DNA of 64,000 bases from UBA6168 sp965222975 (GTDB taxonomy: Bacteria; Bacteroidota; Bacteroidia; Chitinophagales; Saprospiraceae): NCBI GenBank assembly GCA_965222975.1, contig CBDCVJ010000047.1, positions 62,001 through 126,000 on the forward strand. Reading direction: 5' to 3'. A model generated the notes under the pieces. That model was given only the letters and a program-made list of their open reading frames with translations, did no database searches and was not told the DNA's origin. Shown here piece by piece: positions 46,813-55,450 of the stretch. Every line of letters starts with the position of its first letter. The stretch's first letter is position 1. A program made the translations under genes and the position numbers.

Positions 46813-47436
46813 TTAATATTTTATAGCGTTAGATAAGCAATTAAAATATTTTTTGATTTTGTTTTGCTTCGGTTTTCCAATTTTTACAATATACTCCTTA
46901 TCTGGTTTTGATTTTTCAAACGGCTTATATATAGTGAGGTTAGTGATGTCGGCACTCAAAAAGCTCTTTGTGTTTTTCCGATCTAATTTAATTGCGTTAA
47001 GTTTCTCAGTATAACTTCCAGAAAGGACAGACCAATCATGATAACTACTTGGTTTTCCATTAAATTTAAGAGATAACTTCTCTCCATTTGCAAACGTGAA
47101 AGAAATCCTTTGTCCGTTTGCAAGAGTTAATTCCTTGGTCAAATTTGAATAGTGGCCAGTTCTAAAAAATATGACTAAAAAATTATCCTTTGTTAGTTGA
47201 AACGATAATCCGAGTTCTCTCTTGTTAAAAACAGTTTTAAAAAATGCGCTCTTAATTATGATTTCCTTTGTGGCAAGCGTATAACTTACATCTTCTGTCA
47301 AAAGACGGTTGGAGAAAGAGAGACCTTCAAATTGTTCTGGTCCATAAAGAATTTTGTTGCAATCGATATTCTGACTTAAAACATTTGAACTTGAAATGTA
47401 AACAATGAATAAGAAAAGTAATTTCATATTTTGCAT
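46813..47436 (-). CDS. Secreted protein of unknown function
   Basis: 207 aa from the ATG at 47436 (MQNMKLLFLFIVY); the ATG at 47427 (MKLLFLF) is equally possible and a longer frame from 47481 is rejected because it extends before the signal peptide. The mature protein begins QNIDCNKILYGPEQFEGLSF and is beta-rich (ELGLSFQLTKDNFLVIFFRTGHYSNL, ELTLANGQRISFTFANGEKLSLKF), ending in a basic tail with Cys (KQNKIKKYFNCLSNAIKY). No family recognised. Confidence 0.68.
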   Translation of the reverse strand: MQNMKLLFLFIVYISSSNVLSQNIDCNKILYGPEQFEGLSFSNRLLTEDVSYTLATKEIIIKSAFFKTVFNKRELGLSFQLTKDNFLVIFFRTGHYSNLTKELTLANGQRISFTFANGEKLSLKFNGKPSSYHDWSVLSGSYTEKLNAIKLDRKNTKSFLSADITNLTIYKPFEKSKPDKEYIVKIGKPKQNKIKKYFNCLSNAIKY

Positions 47437-47511
47437 AACGTATAGAGTTAAAATTGCTTCATTAAATAAATGAAAAATCATGTCCCCTAAGTTTATTTTG
47501 AAGCTTTGCTA

Positions 47512-47519
47512 CAAAGTTA
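47512..47519 (-). promoter_or_regulatory. Predicted -7 promoter element for the secreted protein ending at 46813
   Basis: The reverse strand reads TAACTTTG (TAnnTTTG), about 75 nt before the chosen start. It could drive the whole run of reverse-strand genes from 47436 down to 43585. Confidence 0.4.
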
Positions 47520-47831
47520 TTGGAGCAATAAATAGTTTGCCTTCTTGAAAACTTAATAAAATGTTGCAGGTAGAGGAAAATATGATGCAGGTTTTTAAAG
47601 ATACCTCTATTGCATTTGTTGCAGTGAGGGAATTTATTTTTACTAACCTATTGAGAATAAGTCAATTGCATGTTGCAACAAAACAATCTCTAAGACCACT
47701 GAAGAGGCATTATGTAGACATTATTCAAAAGAACTATCTCCTTTAAATACCACACCATAAGTATAATTGACTGATCAATAGGGCCCCTAGACCAGTTTTG
47801 CAAGAATGTAGAATTTCAGTTTTGAATTTCC
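47520..47831. other. Intergenic stretch, no gene recognised
   Basis: A 61-codon forward frame (47561-47746, MLQVEENMMQVF...) is open but shows no recognisable domain and is the wrong way round relative to both neighbours. The reverse strand just beyond the stop of the HTCS gene was read in all frames for the missing half of its AraC domain, and nothing similar was found. Confidence 0.5.
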
Positions 47832-50800
47832 TTATTTACTATTTGAACGAATAGAGTTGATGTACTCCAATGGTTTTTGGCCTGTAAGAGCCCTTATCTT
47901 TCTATAAAGGGTGGTTCGGTGGATATTCAAAGCATAACTGAGCATGTTTACATCCATCTTAGGGTCTTCAGATATCAATGAATTGATTTTTTTTAACAGC
48001 TCATCATTTGGGTCAGAAATCCCTTTTGATTTGTTAAGGTTTACTTGTTGTCTATTTTTTATAAGAAAGGCTATATTTTGTAATTTAAGTTTTAATTCCT
48101 CAAGCTTATATGGTTTTGTTAAATAATCAATGGCACCTATACCTAAACCTTCCAACCTATCCCTTTCCATGTTTCTTGCCGTCAAAAAAATTATTGGAAT
48201 GTGGTTCGTGCTTAATTCTTCTTTTAAAGAGCGAACGACTTCAAACCCATTCTTTTTTGGCATCATTACATCACTAATGATTATATCAGGGATCAAATTA
48301 GTAGCCTTTTCAATTCCCTCTTCCCCGTCTCTCGCAATGGCGATTTCAAAACTTTCACTTAAACCTTCAGCAAGTAATAAGGCCAGATCCTCATTGTCTT
48401 CAATAATGAGAATCCGACGAGCATCTTCATCATCACTGATGCTATCCTTAACCTTTTCGATTTTCCGAGAATAGGATGGTGGATTTTTTTCTACTAAAGG
48501 ATTTGATTTTGAAGGTTCCACATTCACAAATTGATGCTTTATGGGAAGCAAGACCCTAAATTCAGTTCCAATTTTAAATTTGCTCGCTACTGTGATTGTC
48601 CCGTCTAATAATTCGACGAATTTTTTTGTCACTGCCAACCCAAGGCCGAATCCTCTTTTGGTATCCACGGAAGATTTCCCGCGATAAGAATCTTCAAATA
48701 TATATGGCAAATCTTCCTCTAATATACCCTCTCCATTATCTTCAAACCTCATTAAAAGAAAAGGCTGATCATTTTCAATAACCTTTCTTAAATGAAAAGT
48801 TATTTTCCCTCCTTCCTTTGTATGATCAAAAGCATTTTTTAAAATATTAGTAACCAAGCGAAACAATTTATTTTCATCAAAATCCATGAAAACTTTTTTG
48901 CTTTCCCAATCAACAGACAATCTGATGTTTTTTTCTTTAGCTAAAGACTCAAAAGATTCAACATAATATTTCAGACGAGGTACGATATCCCCATAAAGCC
49001 AATTTATCGCTATTTCTCCTCGGTCCAAGGCAGCTTTCGTCATCATTTGATCCACCATGTTTAATAACTCTCCGCTATTATATATAATGCGATCTAATCT
49101 GTTTTGTATATCTATCTTTAAAGTATCTTTGGTTAGTGGTTTCAAGTTCTCAGCAGTTCCCATGATGTTCGTTAGCGGTGTGCGAAAATCGTGAGTAATG
49201 TTTGTATAAAAAGCAGTTCTTTCTTCATTAAGTTCTTTTAGCCTGAGCGCTTCTTCCTGTTCTCTTCGACGCTTTTCTTCTTCAAGTTCCAAAAGTCTTT
49301 GTGCCTCTTCCCGTTCTATACGTCGCATTTCTCTTTCATATTGAAGTTTGTCCTTCTCTCTCTGTCGTTCAATAACCCTTTTCGCCTCTGCCTGTTCTGC
49401 ATTAAGGTGTTCCCTATCCCTTTCCATTTCTGCTTGTTCTGCTTTGAGTTCTGCTTGCTTGGCTCTTATTTTATTCATTTGGAATTTCCATAGAAACCAC
49501 ATAGCTAAACACAATAATAAAAAGTAAATAAAGTAAGCAATATTGGTTTTATACCATGGTGGTTTTATTGTGATATCAATTGATACAGCATCCTTCTCAT
49601 CAATCCAAACCCCGTCATGATTTGCACCTATTACTTTTAGCGTATAGTTGCCAGCGTTTAGGTTAGTGAAATTAATAAACCTCCGATTTTCCATAGTGTC
49701 CCATTTTTCACTATAACCCTCAAGTAAATAAGCAAATTGATTTTTTTCAGGAATATAAAAATCCAATGCAGCAATATCAAAAGAAATATTTCTTTGGTTA
49801 TAAGTAAGGACTATCTCCTTGGTATAATTGATGTGCTTCTGTAAAGCAGGATGTTTTCCAGCCGATATTTTTTCATTGTTTATATAAAAATCAGTGAATG
49901 CTATTGGCGGTTTGAAACTATCTGCTCTAATTGAATCAGGATAAAATGAATTAAATCCATTAGAGCCTCCAAAGTACATTTTTCCATTTTTTTGAAAACA
50001 TACACCTGAATTAAACTCATTGCTTTGCAGGCCATCTCTATAATCAAATACTATCACTTTATTATTTTCCAGATCAAGCCGAGAAATACCATTGTTTGAA
50101 CTTAACCATAAACGATTTTTTTTGTCTTTCAGCACTCCATATATAATATTATTTTGTAAATCTGTAGTTTCTGTATCAAAAAATTGGGGTGTATTGTTGT
50201 TCGTATTCAGTCTTACCAATCCACCACCATAGGTGCATACCCAAAGAATGTTGGGCTGATCGGGATCAGGCAATATCTTATTAATTCTTTTATATTGTCC
50301 GTGCTGCATTTTGGAGTTTGAGCTATCGATGGGAATTAATTTTGGATGATTGCTGAAAATAGAATTGGGATAAAATTTAAATAACCCGGAACTCATGGTT
50401 CCTATCCACAAAGTGCCTTCCGTATCTTGCGCTATAGTGCGAATACTAATATTGGTATTTTTGACAACAAATAAATCCGGCTTATTTGCATTATTCCGTA
50501 AGTGTATTAGATGATTATGCATGCCTATCCACAAATGGCCTTTATGATCAACTAAAAGTGTATTGATAGCATGATTCAAAGAATCAGGTAGGGATATTGG
50601 ATCAACTTTTTCCGTGTTTTTATTCAGAATAAAAAGTCCTGAATCTCTTGTGCCTAACCAAATATTATTATTTAAATCTTCAGTTATGACTATTATATCA
50701 TCATAGTACCCCCCTGGTTTTTTTAATTTTGATCCCAATGGGAAAAATTTTGGCTTGACCTCTCCGTTTTTTAAAGAAAACAAACCCGCCCCTTGTGTTC

Positions 50801-51992
50801 CAAACCATATTGTCTCTTTGTCATCTATATGAATCGACCGTATAAATCCACTGTTTACTCCTGGGTTATCTCCTAACAGGACTTTATAATGTTCAAACCG
50901 CTGTTCATTTAACTTTAATTTGTTGATGCCTCCAAATGAGCCAATCCAGAACATATTTGATTTGTCCTGTATCATAGTTGTGTAATGATGCCTTACAGGT
51001 TCTGCCTGATCGTCATACTCACTTAATATCCTAAAATCTTTTTCTGAGCCGGGGCTAAACTGAACTAATCCATGCACTGTTGCTGCCCATATATTTCCTG
51101 CTCTATCTCTGCATAAAGGAATATTATAATCGTGTATAGTAGAATCTTCATCATACCTAATTGAATCAATAGATATTTTTTTATTTGCACTAAAACCAAA
51201 ACTGTCTCTGTGAAAGAATTCAATGTGCTTATCTGAACTGACCCATATATAATTTTTTGCATCTTCTTTAATATCAAATGCCACTTTCCATCTATTACTG
51301 CATGAATATTTAATTGTATCTGCCTTATTGATCCACTTGCCAATTCCATAGTTTGTCCCAAACCATAAGTCTCCATTTGAATCCAATAATAAACGCCATA
51401 CTATCCCAACTGGACAGTTTTTATTGAGAGGCAATTGCTTGACTGATGAGAAGTCGCTGTTCTTACCTGCAACTTTAAGGGTGTCCAACCCTCTATCAGA
51501 AGCAATCCATAATACACTGTCTGTTGAACTAAAAAGGAGATGGCGGATTCGGGGAAATTGATCTCTGCTGTACCTATTGTCAGTCAAGGGAATTGTTCGG
51601 ATGGAATCAGTTTCTAAGTCCAGTAAGCTTAATCCAAAGTCTGTACCCAACCATAAGTGTCCAAATGAATCCTGTTCAATTGTATTAACTGAATTAAAAA
51701 TAAGACTGTTTTCATCTCCGATTTGATGTGAATACACTTTGAAAGTATATCCATCATATTTATGTAACCCATCTTCAGTACCTATCCAGATAAACCCTTG
51801 GCTATCTTGATATAAGGACATTATTGATGACTGTCGAAGCCCGTCTTCCGTAGTGAGGTGTCTAATATATGCTGGGCTATTTTTCTGCGCCCAAATATTT
51901 AAAGAGAAAAAAATGAAAATAATAATCTGACGAATTGCATTGCAAAGAATTGCTTTTAGGCGCTTTCTTTGAAATAATATAGGGGTGTTCAT
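47832..51992 (-). CDS. Hybrid two-component system (HTCS) protein with shortened AraC domain
   Basis: 1386 aa, joining sensor, kinase and regulator. Order: signal/anchor (~22-36), Reg_prop blades (~45-690; FIWIGTEDGLHKYDG, HLWLGTDFGLSLLD, TLWIGTMSSGLF), Y_Y_Y (~720-790), membrane helix (IAYFIYFLLLCLAMWFLW), a ~75-residue highly charged coiled coil rich in ER and EE, HisKA with His934 (YTNITHDFRTPLTN), HATPase_c (NILKNAFDHT, DNGEGI, GFGLGLAVTKKF), a receiver with Asp1241 (IIISDVMMPKKNGFE), and a DNA-binding tail. The tail has only the first helix-turn-helix of an AraC domain (VNMLSYALNIHRTTLYRKIRALTGQKPLEYI) and stops after NSIRSNSK, where relatives continue with a second helix-turn-helix. HTCS proteins usually control adjacent glycan-use genes; the ligand here is unknown. 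Confidence 0.92.
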   Translation of the reverse strand: MNTPILFQRKRLKAILCNAIRQIIIFIFFSLNIWAQKNSPAYIRHLTTEDGLRQSSIMSLYQDSQGFIWIGTEDGLHKYDGYTFKVYSHQIGDENSLIFNSVNTIEQDSFGHLWLGTDFGLSLLDLETDSIRTIPLTDNRYSRDQFPRIRHLLFSSTDSVLWIASDRGLDTLKVAGKNSDFSSVKQLPLNKNCPVGIVWRLLLDSNGDLWFGTNYGIGKWINKADTIKYSCSNRWKVAFDIKEDAKNYIWVSSDKHIEFFHRDSFGFSANKKISIDSIRYDEDSTIHDYNIPLCRDRAGNIWAATVHGLVQFSPGSEKDFRILSEYDDQAEPVRHHYTTMIQDKSNMFWIGSFGGINKLKLNEQRFEHYKVLLGDNPGVNSGFIRSIHIDDKETIWFGTQGAGLFSLKNGEVKPKFFPLGSKLKKPGGYYDDIIVITEDLNNNIWLGTRDSGLFILNKNTEKVDPISLPDSLNHAINTLLVDHKGHLWIGMHNHLIHLRNNANKPDLFVVKNTNISIRTIAQDTEGTLWIGTMSSGLFKFYPNSIFSNHPKLIPIDSSNSKMQHGQYKRINKILPDPDQPNILWVCTYGGGLVRLNTNNNTPQFFDTETTDLQNNIIYGVLKDKKNRLWLSSNNGISRLDLENNKVIVFDYRDGLQSNEFNSGVCFQKNGKMYFGGSNGFNSFYPDSIRADSFKPPIAFTDFYINNEKISAGKHPALQKHINYTKEIVLTYNQRNISFDIAALDFYIPEKNQFAYLLEGYSEKWDTMENRRFINFTNLNAGNYTLKVIGANHDGVWIDEKDAVSIDITIKPPWYKTNIAYFIYFLLLCLAMWFLWKFQMNKIRAKQAELKAEQAEMERDREHLNAEQAEAKRVIERQREKDKLQYEREMRRIEREEAQRLLELEEEKRRREQEEALRLKELNEERTAFYTNITHDFRTPLTNIMGTAENLKPLTKDTLKIDIQNRLDRIIYNSGELLNMVDQMMTKAALDRGEIAINWLYGDIVPRLKYYVESFESLAKEKNIRLSVDWESKKVFMDFDENKLFRLVTNILKNAFDHTKEGGKITFHLRKVIENDQPFLLMRFEDNGEGILEEDLPYIFEDSYRGKSSVDTKRGFGLGLAVTKKFVELLDGTITVASKFKIGTEFRVLLPIKHQFVNVEPSKSNPLVEKNPPSYSRKIEKVKDSISDDEDARRILIIEDNEDLALLLAEGLSESFEIAIARDGEEGIEKATNLIPDIIISDVMMPKKNGFEVVRSLKEELSTNHIPIIFLTARNMERDRLEGLGIGAIDYLTKPYKLEELKLKLQNIAFLIKNRQQVNLNKSKGISDPNDELLKKINSLISEDPKMDVNMLSYALNIHRTTLYRKIRALTGQKPLEYINSIRSNSK

Positions 51993-52311
51993 AATTTCTA
52001 TTTTTTAATGGATGTTTTATCTAAGGGTAATTTTTATACGCCCAAGCTCTCTAAAAAGGGCAGGTTGAGATTTTCGTCCCGAAGAAATTTCGGGATGCAG
52101 ATGCCTGAAGTCCGATATAAACCTTGTATCCGCTTTCAGACACAAAGAAATTTCGGAAACCTCACGCTTCTGAATTTTGAAAATGTGAGCAAAAACATGT
52201 TACTACAAATCATTTTTTAACCGGCATAAATAACTTGAATGGAATATATGTAAGAGGCAGGTTAAGATACAGTGGGTGAAATTAATATTTTTTTCGAATT
52301 ATTTCATCAAC
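51993..52311. other. Intergenic stretch with a TCCCGAA hairpin
   Basis: No gene recognised. TCCCGAA-N5-TTCGGGA (52077-52095) is the same small hairpin type as at 28385-28403. GAAATTTCGG recurs at 52085 and at 52147, suggesting a duplicated or degenerate repeat. Confidence 0.45.
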
Positions 52312-52350
52312 AAAAAAAGCGGAATCGAATAAATCAATTCCGCTTTTTTA
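52312..52350 (-). terminator. Terminator after the first thioredoxin-fold gene
   Basis: AAAAAAGCGGAAT (52313-52325) pairs with ATTCCGCTTTTTT (52337-52349). On the reverse strand it follows the stop of the gene at 52368 by about 18 nt and ends in a T run. Confidence 0.85.
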
Positions 52351-52367
52351 TTTCCAAAAATATTTTT

Positions 52368-53528
52368 CTACATCTTCTTAATCTCCGCCAACAAAACATC
52401 CGTAGAAGTATGATCCTCTCCACTCGCTTTCGCTAAAGCAATCGCATTATTCGCCGCTGTTAATGCCTTCCCTTTTTTCCCAAGCCGATAATACAAAGCC
52501 GCCAAAGTGTCATTATTATAATAATTACTTTCCATGGCGATGGATTTTTTTGCCCAACCCAAGGCGCACTTCAATAACTTTTTGCTCTGCACTTCTTCGT
52601 AAAAAATCCAGGCATATTCATTCATTTCGTCCCAGCTTTGGGCAGGGTGTTTTTTATAATGGGCATCGGTTGCTTTTGCAAAACCTGACCAGTCTTCCCG
52701 TTGTGCATAAAAACCCATTTTTAATCGGCCAGCCATTTCTTCGCCTCTGTCGGGGTACATTTTTGCGTACAACGTTTCGATACTTTTTAGGTCGTCTTCA
52801 CTTTCCGCTTTGGCCACTTGGTTTTGCACCAGTTCATTTATTTTTCCTTCAACGGCCCGATCCCCTAAATGATCTACATAATCCTTTTTATGATCCACTA
52901 TATGTTGCGCCATTTTGGTGTCGAGGGAAGTGACCATGCGGTAAATAAATTCCCTATTATCCTTGGTGTTCCAATCGCTCTGCATGTTCAGGTATTCTTC
53001 CGCCACTTTCTCATAAGTGCCGTCCATGGCATCGAGTTTGGCAAGGGCGAGGTTGTAGAGTAATTCAGGGGAGCGGTCGCCTGCCTCGTATTTAGCGGCG
53101 ATGCTGCCCATATTGCGGTTAGGGTCGAGGGCGGCTTCCCCTAATTCAAGCAGGAGGTCGGTGGTATGGTAACCGACCGACCGGTGTACCACATCGCCAC
53201 TGCCATTTACAAAAATTAAAGTAGGGTAAGCCATCACGCCGAAGTCCTTGGCCAAGCCGATGCCTTCTCCTTTTTCCATGTCAATTTTTGCATTGACAAA
53301 TTTTGCATTGAAATAGTCGCCGACTTCTTTTTTGGAAAACACGTCCCGGTCCATTTTTTTGCAAGGCCCGCACCAAGCGGCATAGGCATCGACAAAAATG
53401 AGCTTGTCCTGCTTTTTGGCTTTAGACAATATTTCTTTCCATTCACTTTTATCAAACTGGATGCCCTGCGAATAGGTGTTGCTTCCGAGGATAAAGGAAA
53501 AGGCGAGAATGAGAAGGATATTTTTCAT
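52368..53528 (-). CDS. Secreted thioredoxin-fold protein with helical C-terminal domain (paralogue A)
   Basis: 386 aa from the ATG at 53528 (signal peptide MKNILLILAFSFILGSNTYSQ). A longer frame from 53594 merely translates a GTTGAAATG repeat (NHFNHFNHF) and is rejected. The thioredoxin domain (~22-150) has the redox motif WCGPC (Cys53, Cys56), DVFSKKEVGDYFNAKFVNAKIDME and the cis-Pro AYPTLIFVN. The remaining ~230 residues are helical, TPR-like (ELLYNLALAKLDAMDGTYEKVAEEYLN; YYRLGKKGKALTAANNAIALAK). It is expected to reduce or isomerise thiols in the periplasm, with the helical part binding a partner; this is inference. The gene upstream encodes a close paralogue with the same layout. Confidence 0.88.
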   Translation of the reverse strand: MKNILLILAFSFILGSNTYSQGIQFDKSEWKEILSKAKKQDKLIFVDAYAAWCGPCKKMDRDVFSKKEVGDYFNAKFVNAKIDMEKGEGIGLAKDFGVMAYPTLIFVNGSGDVVHRSVGYHTTDLLLELGEAALDPNRNMGSIAAKYEAGDRSPELLYNLALAKLDAMDGTYEKVAEEYLNMQSDWNTKDNREFIYRMVTSLDTKMAQHIVDHKKDYVDHLGDRAVEGKINELVQNQVAKAESEDDLKSIETLYAKMYPDRGEEMAGRLKMGFYAQREDWSGFAKATDAHYKKHPAQSWDEMNEYAWIFYEEVQSKKLLKCALGWAKKSIAMESNYYNNDTLAALYYRLGKKGKALTAANNAIALAKASGEDHTSTDVLLAEIKKM

Positions 53529-53532
53529 GGTA

Positions 53533-53609
53533 GTTGAATGGTTGAAATGGTTGAAATGGTTGAAATGGTTATTTGAGCCATTCAGCCATTTCAACCATTC
53601 AAACCATTT
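53533..53609. repeat. Tandem GTTGAAATG repeat and imperfect inverted repeat
   Basis: GTTGAATG and three copies of GTTGAAATG (53533-53566) are followed by a complementary GCCATTCAGCCATTTCAACCATTC tract split over 53577-53609, forming a long imperfect hairpin between the two thioredoxin-fold genes. CCATTTATTT follows, as at 14538 and 23676. Confidence 0.75.
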
Positions 53610-53614
53610 ATTTT

Positions 53615-54781
53615 TTAACTCTCCAATTTTTGAATGAAACGCTGCACGGCTTTTTCTGCACCTGCGCCTTGCTCTTTGGCGAGATCAAGTGCCTCATTGG
53701 CGGCCTTTTTTGCTTGTTTGCTTTTGCCGTTTTTGATGAGGATGGATGCGTAGTTCAAGTGGTGGTTGTAGTCCTTGCTCTTACTGGCAGCAGCTTTGGC
53801 GAATTTTTCTGCCATTTTCATGCAGTCGGCATGGTCGGGAAAATTGGTGAGCATGTCCTTGGCGAGTTGGTCGAGCTCTTTGGCATTTCCATTGGCGACA
53901 TGATCGGCATAGTCGGCGCAAGCCTTTCCGTATTTTTCGGCATCGTTCATTTTTTTATAAAATGCCATGTCGGCTTTAGCGGCAAAGCCACCAGCTTTGG
54001 CAGGGTAATTTTTCCGCATCTTTTCTTTGGCCTCGGTCAACAGTTCTTCAAATTCAAATTCGACCGCTTTGTTGGCGGTGTTTTGGCAGGCCAGTTCAAT
54101 GCGGTCTTTCAGGGCATCCAGTCCTACCAATTTACCAATGGCTGTCTGGTGTTCGATCATCATTTTGAAAATGCGGGAATCGGCCTCGACGGCTGCTTCG
54201 TGAATGAAGCGCAGGTTGAATTCTGTGGTCAGGTCTTTTTGACCGCGGAGGTATTCATTGGACACTTTGAGACTTGGCTTATTGGATTTGTTGAGGGATT
54301 TCACATATTCATAAAGGAATTCGGGATCACGGTCGCCTTCCTCATATTTTTTTGCGTACTCACGGCTGTAGTCCACTTTGCGGAGCGCCAGTTCGCCCTC
54401 GCTGATGAGGCCTTTTACATCTTTGCCGCCGACAGTCTTATGCAACACCTCGCCACTTTCATCTATAAAAAACAATGTAGGGAATGCTGAAACGGGGTAC
54501 TTCTTACGGAACGTGCGCCCCTCACTCTCCTCGGCATCAATTTTCATGTTGATGAAATTCTTATTATAAAATTCACCTGCTTCTTTGTTCATAAAGGTCG
54601 TTCTGGCCATGCGCTTACAAGGGCCACACCATTTAGCATAAGCATCCACGAAAATAGGTTTGCCTGTTTTTTTGGATTCGGCCAGTGCTTCTTTCCAAGT
54701 GCCGTGGAAAAAGTCAATGCCTTGGGCGGTCATTTGCGAAGCGAAAAAAAATGTCAGGAAGAAAGAAAATAAAAGTCTCAT
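53615..54781 (-). CDS. Secreted thioredoxin-fold protein with helical C-terminal domain (paralogue B)
   Basis: 388 aa from the ATG at 54781, which opens the signal peptide (MRLLFSFFLTFFFASQMTAQ); a frame from 54817 adds residues before it and is rejected. The thioredoxin domain has WCGPC (Cys52, Cys55), FMNKEAGEFYNKNFINMKIDAEE and the cis-Pro AFPTLFFID. The C-terminal ~230 residues are Lys/Ala-rich helices with TPR-like periodicity (DYNHHLNYASILIKNGKSKQAKKAANEALDLAKEQG). Like paralogue A it should act on periplasmic thiols. Shared length, motif spacing and tandem position indicate a local duplication. About 80 nt of repeat DNA separates it from paralogue A. Confidence 0.88.
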   Translation of the reverse strand: MRLLFSFFLTFFFASQMTAQGIDFFHGTWKEALAESKKTGKPIFVDAYAKWCGPCKRMARTTFMNKEAGEFYNKNFINMKIDAEESEGRTFRKKYPVSAFPTLFFIDESGEVLHKTVGGKDVKGLISEGELALRKVDYSREYAKKYEEGDRDPEFLYEYVKSLNKSNKPSLKVSNEYLRGQKDLTTEFNLRFIHEAAVEADSRIFKMMIEHQTAIGKLVGLDALKDRIELACQNTANKAVEFEFEELLTEAKEKMRKNYPAKAGGFAAKADMAFYKKMNDAEKYGKACADYADHVANGNAKELDQLAKDMLTNFPDHADCMKMAEKFAKAAASKSKDYNHHLNYASILIKNGKSKQAKKAANEALDLAKEQGAGAEKAVQRFIQKLES

Positions 54782-54852
54782 TGTTTGATTGATTTTAATG
54801 TTCAAAGGAGGGAACAAAATAAAGACCTAAAAAGATGAATTGTTCATAAATT

Positions 54853-54905
54853 GCTGTTGGCCGTTGGCTATTGGCCAATAGCCAACGGCCAACAGCTAAT
54901 AGCCT
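54853..54905. repeat. Perfect 44-bp palindrome, TTGGCCAA-AGCCAACG family, copy 2
   Basis: 54853-54896 is an exact palindrome centred on TTGGCCAA (54871-54878). The right half plus TAATAGCC matches the element at 22131-22163. It lies between the TPR lipoprotein gene stop (54907) and paralogue B. Confidence 0.9.
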
Positions 54906-54906
54906 T

Positions 54907-55434
54907 TTATTGTTTGCTTTCGAACTGCTTCACCAAATCTTCTGGTGCGACTTCCACCACTTGCAATAATTGCTTCACTTGCGTAGCCAAAGAATCATTG
55001 GGGAATGTTTTCAAAAAATCCTTGTAATATTTGCTGGCCATTTTGGCGTCCCGAAGTTCGCTGTCGAAAGTGAAACCTTGCAGAAAGAGTGCCATAGGTG
55101 CTTTGGGGTGGTCAGGGTGTTTGCGCCAGAGTTCGCCCCATAGTTGGACAGCCTTGCCGTAATCTTTTGCACCCCTTGCAACATCAGCGGCTTTGAATAG
55201 CAGGTCGGGTGTTTTTGGGTCATCGGGAAAAGAATTTGCAAAACCACTGCTTTTTTCAACCAACGCAAGTGCCGTCTCTTTTTCCTTCGATGCGTCTCCT
55301 GTTTTCAAAAGCCCTTTTTCCAGTGTGCCGATTTCTTCGAGGAGCGTATCTTTGTTTTCAGCCTCATTTGGCTTTTGTTGGCAAGCGGTTGCCAAACACA
55401 GGATTACCCCAATAAATAAAAGTGCTTTTTCCAT
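54907..55434 (-). CDS. TPR-like lipoprotein
   Basis: 175 aa. A lipoprotein signal with the lipobox LATAC (Cys near residue 18) is followed by a polar linker and two to three TPR-like helical pairs (ALALVEKSSGFANSFPDDPKTPDLLFKAADVARGAKDYGKAVQLWGELWRKHPDHPKAPMALFLQGFTFDSELRDAKMASKYYKDFLKTFPNDSL), similar to BamD/YbgF-type tetratricopeptides. It probably sits in a periplasm-facing membrane leaflet and binds other proteins. Same direction as the two thioredoxin-fold genes downstream, so a shared function in envelope protein handling is possible. Confidence 0.75.
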   Translation of the reverse strand: MEKALLFIGVILCLATACQQKPNEAENKDTLLEEIGTLEKGLLKTGDASKEKETALALVEKSSGFANSFPDDPKTPDLLFKAADVARGAKDYGKAVQLWGELWRKHPDHPKAPMALFLQGFTFDSELRDAKMASKYYKDFLKTFPNDSLATQVKQLLQVVEVAPEDLVKQFESKQ

Positions 55435-55450
55435 GCTTTATATTTTCGCC

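Noticed and set aside
47561..47746. 61-codon forward frame
   Set aside because: No domain, no promoter signal and an orientation opposite to both neighbours; kept only as a note in the gap description.
53533..53566. Possible CRISPR or VNTR array
   Set aside because: Units are 8-9 nt without spacers; this is a simple tandem repeat, not CRISPR.
53573..54490. 305-codon forward frame
   Set aside because: Antisense to the thioredoxin-fold gene with WCGPC; composition (F-, V- and G-rich) is a shadow.
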